A stretch of DNA of 64,000 nucleotides from Lojkania enalia (lineage: Eukaryota > Ascomycota > Dothideomycetes > Pleosporales). Below the pieces are notes generated by a model. The model had not been told where the DNA came from. It did no database searches and saw only the letters and a program-made list of their open reading frames with translations. The stretch covers positions 153,276 through 217,275 of the forward strand of contig ML986596.1 of the NCBI GenBank assembly GCA_010094045.1. The letters are read 5' to 3'. Within the stretch, counting starts at the first letter, position 1. Each line of letters begins with the position of its first letter. The position numbers and the translations under genes were made by a program. Below are positions 56,501 to 64,000 of this stretch, piece by piece.

Positions 56501-59500
56501 GTAGCCGGACGCGAGTCATTGCGACCTTCGTTAAGATAATGATCGCGTGCGCCCAGGATTATCAACACGTGGCAGCCGAATCCCACTTGTTAATGTGCGT
56601 GGCGGGCCGCTGGCGCGAACGACTCTTCAGCTTCAGAGTCCAGTTCGGATGGTCCTAGGTGTGAAGCCATCAATAAAATGCCGAACCGGCCTTCCGATAT
56701 GCAGAGTTACTACCCATGAAGAACTACTCAACGACAACGCTACTGCAGGCTACACGCGGTGGCAGCGTATGTTCGTTTATCCGAAGAATTTGGTGGATCG
56801 ATGGTGACCCATATACATGGCTCTGAAACTCCATCTGGTAAACGCCGCCTTTTTATTTGCAGCTTGTTTCAACACAGGGCTGGTCCTTGCCATGTGCAGC
56901 CAAACTCGTCGATATCTTGTATATTTCAATATCGTGGCAGCCTCTTCTCCACCCATATACTGCCTCCTGTTAATGCTTCTCACCAGCAAAGCGTGAGAGT
57001 AAGTGGGGCAGCAATAGCGCATGTCGCTCGAGTCAGAAATGTCGGTGTGAGACCGAACTGCTCAGCCCTCTCGGAAGACCCAGCAATCTACGGCCGAATT
57101 ATTTGGAGGATCCAGGGTCCCTGGGTTCTTCGCTATTCGGGCCGGGTTTGGGGGAAAGATCGCTGGCGAAGCCTTCGAATGCGGAGTCGAGTCGTAGATC
57201 GACGCCGTATCGTGCCACTTATACCCGAAGCTGCTCAGAGGAATGCAAGACTCGGTGTAGCTACCTTACAAGTAGGTACGACTGATTCGAGCCTGCTCAA
57301 AGAGGCGGATACGTAGGGATTTACGGCGAAGACCGGCATCACGCATCATCGTATAGCGCAGGATCGGGTAATTATACGGCGAAAGTCGCCGCGATGCAAT
57401 ACAAGGCACACACGTGCAATGCCTCGAGAACGATAAACTTTAGACTATCGATTCATGCAAAAGATGTAGGCGACAAATTCCCCATTCGGCGCCCATCTAG
57501 ACAGCTTCTAGAGTGCATACTTTCTATATTTCCAGAAGGCGCTTGTTGGAGACCAAGAGCAAGCTGCCACACTTATTCCCAAGCTATTTTCACGCCATCT
57601 ATGGTTCTAGCCGTTTGAGGTATCTCTAAATAGGCGGGGCTGATATAATCAATAAGCGCTCAGCGTTAGCTTTGCATGTTGCTTAGGATCTAGATTCTGA
57701 GATCCTTTCGCATGCAACACCATTCCGCATTCTCCGTGATAATCGATTAGCGAGTATGAGCCCCGATTATCTTCAGGCTGCAGGTGTTATCGCAGCAATC
57801 TTTCCCACTAGAGATGTAGAACAGCCATGAAGTCCCAGAAGAATACACATGGTGTTCTTGAGTAGCCTAACGGTGATACAATATACCCCCTAGCCTAAGA
57901 CTTGGACGGCTACAGTGTACTTCAATCTCGCAATCCAGTCTATCATCGGAGCATACACTTCTCTGTTATCACCTTCAATAATACTGCCCCAAGTGGTCTC
58001 CACGAGTTATCACAGGAACCTTGCGCTGCAGATATAATCCTACGCGCGTGGCAAATTCCATTCCGAAAAGCGACTATCGGGCTTTCAGTTACCGTTCGCA
58101 CCGACTACGTGGGCTCATGAGTGACCCGGCTCCTACAGAAGGAAGACTCCACTTCCCAGCACCATCTATGTACTGTAATTACATGTACCTGAGCCGCAGC
58201 TCATCCTTTAGGAATCGCATAGATGTACTCGGGTCTTTGGGGTCTGTGCGGAGATATCCGGCATTGTCTGAGTACGAAGACAAGTGCTTTATGAATATAG
58301 AGTCGTGCTTATAAGTGGCTTGTTTGTGTATTGGTATATGCATATGCTATTTGTTCGAGGCTTCCAGGCTTGTGATACTTGTTATGATGTATGTCAATTT
58401 ACTTGTCGATATTAGAATGGCTGGTAATGTTGGCTACGCGGCTAACGCTTGCGCCAGGACCATCATCTACTTCTCTAATTGAATGAAAGAATTGAAGGAT
58501 GGGACGCTCGAAGCGTGTAAGAGGAAATATCCAGATGCAGGTACGATTCAGAAATTGACTCAGCAACTACTGAATCGAAGGTGCATGATCGGTTGCCCAA
58601 CGCGTCAACACGGGTTGAGAGAATGCACCCTCCTGCGCAATGCGATGACATTCCTTACATCCAATGATGCATTAACACTATCGGAAGTCAAGGAAGGCAT
58701 GGGGCTTTGAAATCGAATGTTTGCTGATTGCACAAATCGCAGTAAAAAAACCAACAGACGAAATAGAACCCCAAGTGCAGAGTTCTTCACGCAATGAAGC
58801 AGCGATCTTGCCTCTTTCTTCCTAATGTTCACGGTGGTTGCATTGTTGTGAATCGCTTAACTGGCGCTTGGGATGAGTCACATGGCGGGACTTCATGGCA
58901 GTAGACGACCAAGCAATCTGCGCTGGGACCAGGTCAACAGCCTAATCCTCCTGAATATCGTCGTCTGCTTGAAATCCTCTTAGCTTATCCCGCATAAGCA
59001 TAACCCTCCTCGGGAGCAATGTGCGATGTACTCAACGCTCGCCGGCAAGAATACTCTCAAAGTTCACATACCTAGGGAAAGCAAATGGAATCTCTCACGT
59101 ACTCCCAACACATCGAATACCGTAAAAGCGAAATGAATCATGCACTCCACCATAGCCACTCTACACTGAACACTTGTTAATTTCCTCCGAAGCGGCAGGC
59201 AATCATCACATCCTCCACAAGCCAGCCACTCTCACAAATACCAGACCCAGCAAAGCAAATCATCGGCGATCCCGATTCCAATCCCTCCGAGCTCCGATAT
59301 TCCTATCTCCCTATTACTAGGCTGTTACAACTAAAACCCGACTGGCCAAGCAGCTGTCGAATCCCTCCCCATTCTAGCCCAACACAAGCTACCCGCAGAA
59401 TCCTTTAGGAGCAATACGAGGCTGACTACACAAGCAGTCACGATCAAAACATTTAGGAGGACTGAAGTGTGTAGACGGGTGTAGTATGGGCTTATGGCAT

Positions 59501-60094
59501 ATGTACTAGTAAAGCGTCATATACCGCGCCAAATTGTGGGATTTCCGAGCTTGAGTTGTAGACGAAATGGGTGCTTTCGGGCGTATGGAAGTGGTGATAT
59601 GTGAAGCAGGGATTGGTGGCCAGCATGCATGGGAAATCTTCAGAGGAAATTACCCGGGAAATGTACCGCCGGTGTAGATCCCTCAATTACCATCGAAGCC
59701 AATCTCCCCAATACATAGAAAGAAAATAGAGGCGGACGGATTATGCATTTGAAATGTGTATTAAGTAACCCAGACAGTCTATTGTCTAGTTGTATTCCCG
59801 CAATCGCCGTATTGCACCTGCCCACACAGCCCATCTTAATCCGCAGAATTGAACAGTATCTTCTTATTATGACCGTCATAGATCGTAGCACCCTCCCTTC
59901 GACATTACAATTAACAAACATCTTTGCCATAATCTCATAACGCATTCAGAGTCATTCAGCGGCTCAAAAGAATGTCCTATCCTACAGGACATATTAGCGA
60001 TGTCGGTTATGTTATTTCTCCAGGTCATGGAATATCGTTTACCTTATCCCCAATAGGGGCTCGAACGAGAGGTTTTCCTAACATCTCAATTGTT
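53512..60094. other. Long gene-poor region upstream of flbA
   Basis: This 6.6-kb stretch has no supportable gene. 53.5-56 kb is GC-rich with many overlapping open frames in all frames, typical of a long promoter/leader; a minus-strand frame (53502-54245) runs towards flbA but is out of frame with it. From 56.3 kb the DNA becomes AT-richer. The 185-codon frame at 56759-57316 has no domain character. A poly-A run of 12 lies at 55217-55228. Confidence 0.5.
53944..53970 (+). repeat. CACCAG microsatellite
   Basis: Short run of CAGCAC/CACCAG hexanucleotide units in the GC-rich region upstream of flbA. Confidence 0.75.
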
Positions 60095-60655
60095 TTATGG
60101 CGTCCCCATACCCATTGTCATGGTATTTGATCGACCCTGTACATGATTGGCCCCATATCCATACCAACCGATAGCCAAAGATCGATCCCGAGGAATAGCC
60201 ATCCAGTTCTGCTGGACCGGCTGCGCGTGTAGACCCTTCTGAGGTGAAGGCGTGCAAGCAATCCATTCCTGGAGGAGCTTGATGGACCACTCTTGTATGA
60301 TAACTGGGGGCCAGCACCACGTTTGACATCTATCCATATGACCCCATTTAGGCTTCCGGATAACCTCCACATAAGACTTTTCGCGAAGGTTTGGCGAGTA
60401 CGGTTCGAGAAGCATTACCGGCGCCCCGCCGTGGCCGACACGAAATTCATGTTCAATTACAAGGCAGGACTGCCGAGCGCGCGCGTACGCAGGGTGAAGT
60501 GGTTCCTTGAAGGTGATGTTGTCCTTCACGGCCTTGATGCGGAGAAAGCGGAACTGGGGATACCTATTCTCGAGTACAACAACAGGAGCGCCGATAGTCG
60601 CCGATCCAGGAGGGTTGAGCAGAAGGACAACGGTGCCGGCTCGAATTAGGCTCAT
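60095..60655 (-). CDS. Small fungal conserved protein, copy 2 (downstream of TGA)
   Basis: Predicted 186-aa protein beginning MSLIRAGTVVLLL, with APVVVLENRYPQFRFLRIKA and PNLREKSYVEVIRKPKWGHM. It resembles a small ascomycete hypothetical family that opens with a (R/A)GTV element followed by a PVVVL strand and later a SYVxxxRxxx strand. I do not know its function. It lies in the same frame as, and only one codon after, the TGA of the upstream frame. The last ~60 residues do not look like the family, and an unrecognised intron is possible. Alternatively it is the second half of one gene broken by a stop. Confidence 0.5.
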   Translation of the reverse strand: MSLIRAGTVVLLLNPPGSATIGAPVVVLENRYPQFRFLRIKAVKDNITFKEPLHPAYARARQSCLVIEHEFRVGHGGAPVMLLEPYSPNLREKSYVEVIRKPKWGHMDRCQTWCWPPVIIQEWSIKLLQEWIACTPSPQKGLHAQPVQQNWMAIPRDRSLAIGWYGYGANHVQGRSNTMTMGMGTP

Positions 60656-60658
60656 GTC

Positions 60659-61261
60659 TCAGGGGAGTGGCTTGTAGAGGTAGCGGTTCTGCTGACTTTC
60701 GAGCTGGCCGATCTTGCGGTTGAGCTTGAGGCTCTCGCACTCGGCAATCCTCACGTCCAGGCTCCATGGTACGAGAATGGTCCTCTCGATCTTGAAGCGT
60801 TGTTCGAGGTTGATCCACGTCTCGGCGTACATTTTCGACGAGCCTTGGGCAAGTTTTAACACTCCTGGACCTTCGTCTTCTTGCGTGCTTCCGATCCTCA
60901 TGCACATTCCAAGTTGTGCGATCGCTACGGGCGGAACTCGGGTAAGAGCGTAGAAGTAAATATAGAGAAATTCTACTTCTATTACCAGCACAGGGTGTTT
61001 GAAAAACCCATCTTGACACTTCTGGGCGTGCACTACTGACCATTTGGGGATCGTCTTACCATCCGGAAGATAGCATACTTTGCCCAGCATAGGGTCCCGG
61101 GCGCCATGCCAAATAAGCGGCGGTGGGGATGCTGTATGGAAGCCAAAATGCTCTATTGAGGTTACAGGAGGATATTGTTGGCTGAACGGCGGGTATGACC
61201 AACATGGCGAATAGGGCGGGGTTGGATACTGCGTATACTGGTTGCGTCCGTACGGTGTCAT
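60659..61261 (-). CDS. Small fungal conserved protein, copy 1 (upstream of TGA)
   Basis: Predicted 200-aa protein. After a Pro/Tyr-rich N-terminus (YPTPPYSPCWSYPPF) the core reads LGKVCYLPDGKTIPKW, FKHPVLVIEVEFLYIYFYAL and KMYAETWINLEQRFKIERTI, aligning in order with the downstream copy (GTVVLLL, APVVVLENRYPQFRFL, REKSYVEVIRKPKW). It ends in TGA at 60659-60661, and the next in-frame ATG follows after a single GAC codon. A CTGACTGACC...TTATAG sequence just before the ATG looks like a branch point and acceptor, so an upstream exon may exist. Function unknown. Confidence 0.5.
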   Translation of the reverse strand: MTPYGRNQYTQYPTPPYSPCWSYPPFSQQYPPVTSIEHFGFHTASPPPLIWHGARDPMLGKVCYLPDGKTIPKWSVVHAQKCQDGFFKHPVLVIEVEFLYIYFYALTRVPPVAIAQLGMCMRIGSTQEDEGPGVLKLAQGSSKMYAETWINLEQRFKIERTILVPWSLDVRIAECESLKLNRKIGQLESQQNRYLYKPLP

Positions 61262-64000
61262 TACTATAACCCAGGTCAGTCAGATATTGGAAAATCCATC
61301 CATAAAGTACCAGGTCTAGCTTGAGCAGTAAAGCTGCCAGGATGGAACTGGCAAGGATACGACCTTCAGAGACAGCTTAGTGTCCGCAAAACTCTGAAAG
61401 AGAGATGAGTATTTGACTGACATCTGTGAAATAAGAACTAGAAATTAGCAGACCTGTGGCCACGATTGGGGAAACTGGAAGAGCTAGACAAAATGATGGT
61501 TTGCTAGGAGAAAACCTAGATGAGGAGGCTGAGTTGGGACTAGGGCAGGCGAGAGCGAAGGGTAGGTAGCTGGAGGCGTTATAAAAGAGTCAATTCCGCG
61601 CCATGTACGTGTTCTGTAGGCCTTGTTTCTGGGCAGCGACGCGCTTCATCAATATAGCTACATGCATTGCGCGTGAAAGGCTATCTGTGACTTGACGTGA
61701 TTGTTTGAGCGCCACCGTCCATCGTGAAAACTTATGTGCGTCGTAAATGTTGAGTTGAGAATCATGCGTAGGGTTTGATGCTAGCTTTCATCGCGGGCTT
61801 GAACTACCTTTCACTATGCCGTGATGACATTCACTCTACTCATCTTGGCATGCAGCACTTCCCTCCTTTTCCGCTCCCAGCATACATCCAGCCCTTCGCT
61901 ATGGGCTATCATCCTAGACAATCTGGAGTGCTCTATAGATGCCCCTTGGACCTATTTCCTGCACCAAACAATATAAGATACCGACTTTTTTCACTCGTCC
62001 TGCGCTACAAGTATCTCTTAGTGTCATTTATGCAAACCCGCCTGCTCCGTCAATCTCTAGATCCCCGATAGAATGCATGCTAAATACATAGAAGACAGCT
62101 CAAATAATCAAGAAGGATTTGACGTTAGATGTTGGCCCGCTGATGTAATCTCGAGGAGCCATATTTCACTCAATATCCCGTTATATCAAACGCTTGACGA
62201 AAAGAGGAGGGACGATGATAATTAAACCGGCGTTTCTATCGATAACACTAACGCGCTTGATGCCGATAATTCGAACGCGCCTTGGCTCACCGTTCGGAAC
62301 GAATTAAAAGTGTAATGTCTCATCCGAACTACGGATTTTCCAATGTTGAGGTATTGTAGCAAGTCTCCTGTTTCTGTAAGGGTGCCTTATGGATATCCTA
62401 AATTCTATGAGGCCATTGGAAAGATGTCGGGCCGAAGTGTTCAACAAGATATCGTACCAGCCTGAACAAACTTATTCAAGGCAAATATCGGGCCTCTTCC
62501 GAAGGCACAACATCTATTCTTGAGGGTCGCGAGCTAGAATGTGCAACAGAATGTTATCAGTGCCTAGTTTTCCATAGAAGCACACGCATCGTATGCAGAG
62601 CTTGAAGGATAAGGTGTTGAGGAACCGGCACTTAGGCTTGATGGCCGGATTCAACGAGTCTACGGCAACGCGGGATCGAGAAATTTGCGCAAACCGATAC
62701 GATCAGAGGCCACCATACCATAAATGATGCTTTGGATACTGTGTGGAAGGCCCACTAGCAGCCACGATAGCTAACCATTACCATCAAGTCATACAGCCAC
62801 CGACGGCGGGACCACATGACAGTTCCAAAAACTATTGAATATAGCCATTCAAATAAGAAAGACGTGTGAGGAACTAGAGGGCTAGGGAAGCCTTTATCGC
62901 CAATCGTTTGCTTGTCATACCTGCGTTGCTGACCTGATCAGACAGGATTACACTTTCTCAGGATTAAAAACATATTATCTGCATCATAACAACTATCGCG
63001 CTTCCAAAATTGTAGGGATTCTTCAGTAGAAGGTCCACGGGCATGTGAAGATCTGCCATCTCTTACCGCAAGCGCATCGAACAGATAAGCTCCAAATCTC
63101 ATATCGCAGGCGACGCAAGAGAGGGCAGATATAATCCAAGTGCCTCTAAATTCCAAGCCAACTCCTAGAACTCCGGAATATAGCCACAAATTCTCACAAC
63201 TCCAAAGTCTCCCAACATAGCACAACGTCGTAAAGAAAAGCATCGAGCAGTCAGAAGATTCGACCAGTAGTCGACAGAAGCAATTAATAAAGAGGAATTG
63301 AATAGTGTTGTAAAGCTCGACATACCATCTTCGACGACTTTTCCGATACCTACTCTGCCCACTCTGCCCTAACTTAGAAACTAATATTTATGTACTTCAT
63401 GTATCTAGATTTGGAGTCTGGAGGGAGTTCATTGTCCTTCCAGAATGCTGCGGATATCTAACGTTTACGTCTAACATTCTAGTCATTAGTGGTGGTGATA
63501 TTAACGATGAAGTATTGGATTTCTACCCTCTTTTTTCATGGGAGATATTTACTCTTTTCCTGGATTTGAGAGGAGAAGAAGGCTGTCTAACCTCAAAGAG
63601 ATATATCGAGAAACTTTTCGATACAGGAGTGTATGATTACTCTTTCCCTGGGGAATTTTTATCCCTTCCCTAGACTGGAGAAGAGCAAGGCATAGTCTGT
63701 CTTTAGAAATAGTATGACGAGACGTATGGCTGTAAAGAAGTAGACTTTTACCCTTTCGCCTAACGGATTCTATTCCTTTGGATTTGAAAAGGGAAGATTT
63801 GATATTTGGACCGTCCGATCGATGTGGCAGTCGATAAGTGTTGGCAGGAGGCTTTGTATTATCGGGGCGTTGAGGCGTACCACAGACTCGCTGCGCAGCC
63901 TGATCGGTTTCGAGGCCCCAGTGTCCCATAGGCGGAAAGCTGCTACCTCGAGGACATATCCGTACCCTAAGTAGGTGTTGATAAAGGACGGAGTAGCGAA
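61262..64000. other. Gene-poor right end with degenerate tandem repeat
   Basis: This 2.7-kb stretch runs to the window edge. No gene is supported. The ~112-bp degenerate repeat at 63515-63815 is listed separately; the minus-strand frame over it (63549-63929) reads as a protein repeat only because the DNA repeats. Confidence 0.45.
63515..63815. repeat. Three diverged ~112-bp tandem repeats
   Basis: Blocks starting with (t/c)ta(c/t)c(c/t)ct at about 63522, 63636 and 63747 align with one another, giving spacings near 114 and 111 bp. Shared elements include ggagaagaaggc versus ggagaagagcaaggc, and ttcctggatttgag versus ttccctagactgga versus cctttggatttgaa. On the minus strand the first two read as LLYxxxSRxxIS-type peptide repeats. 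Confidence 0.55.

Noticed and set aside
56759..57316. 185-codon plus-strand frame
   Set aside because: No domain, ordinary composition, no promoter or splice support.
60040..60080. Palindromic CCCC-AATA-GGGG followed by CTCGAACGAG, considered as a tRNA T arm
   Set aside because: The TTC loop consensus and other arms are missing.
1..64000. CRISPR arrays, prokaryotic operons, viral genes or intact transposases
   Set aside because: None seen; the gene structure is eukaryotic with spliceosomal introns, and no integrase/transposase frame or terminal repeat pair was found by eye.

Overview
The window is nuclear DNA from a filamentous ascomycete (Pezizomycotina). The evidence is short GT-AG introns (mostly 53-120 nt) with CTAAC/CTGAC-like branch points, a FlbA-type RGS protein, a Zn2Cys6 regulator, an RTA1-like membrane protein, an intron-containing tRNA-Pro and long gene-poor spacers with microsatellites. 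I cannot assign a genus. Exon structures below were worked out by hand from splice signals, reading phase and family consensus as I remember it; no search was run.

Layout. 0-5.5 kb: the C-terminal end of an unknown Ser-rich protein (+), COA1 (-) and a secreted GH92 alpha-mannosidase (-) with an unusually long first intron. 6-10.6 kb: a small dimeric alpha/beta-barrel (ABM-like) protein (-), divergent from a Zn2Cys6 regulator (+), which is followed by a convergent RTA1-like gene (-). 12.5-16.6 kb: a Siw14-like phosphatase (-), divergent from a DUF3984 protein (+). 17.4-26.3 kb: GPI10 (-), divergent from a large intronless CaMKK/Ssp1-type kinase (+) with a GC-rich 2 kb leader. 26.3-31.5 kb is gene-poor apart from an intron-containing tRNA-Pro(CGG). 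31.5-39.5 kb: a mitochondrial SAP-domain protein (+), an unrecognised large acidic protein with an Asp/Gly repeat (+), an aldo/keto reductase (-) and a PPCDC/Hal3 flavoprotein (+). 40.9-42.1 kb is a decayed Aurora kinase copy. 43.8-53.5 kb: a GPI-anchored S41-type peptidase (+), CHK1 (-) and flbA (-). 53.5-64 kb is almost gene-free. It holds a tandem two-domain reading frame split by one TGA, and a degenerate ~112-bp triplicate repeat at the right end.

Most genes are unlinked housekeeping or signalling functions: cytochrome oxidase assembly, GPI-anchor synthesis, CoA synthesis, DNA-damage checkpoint, energy/stress kinase signalling and G-protein shut-off. There is no convincing secondary-metabolite cluster. 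The most unusual objects are the TGA-split tandem-domain gene, the Aurora pseudogene that keeps both introns, a stop-free 174-nt intron in the phosphatase gene, and the terminal degenerate repeat.
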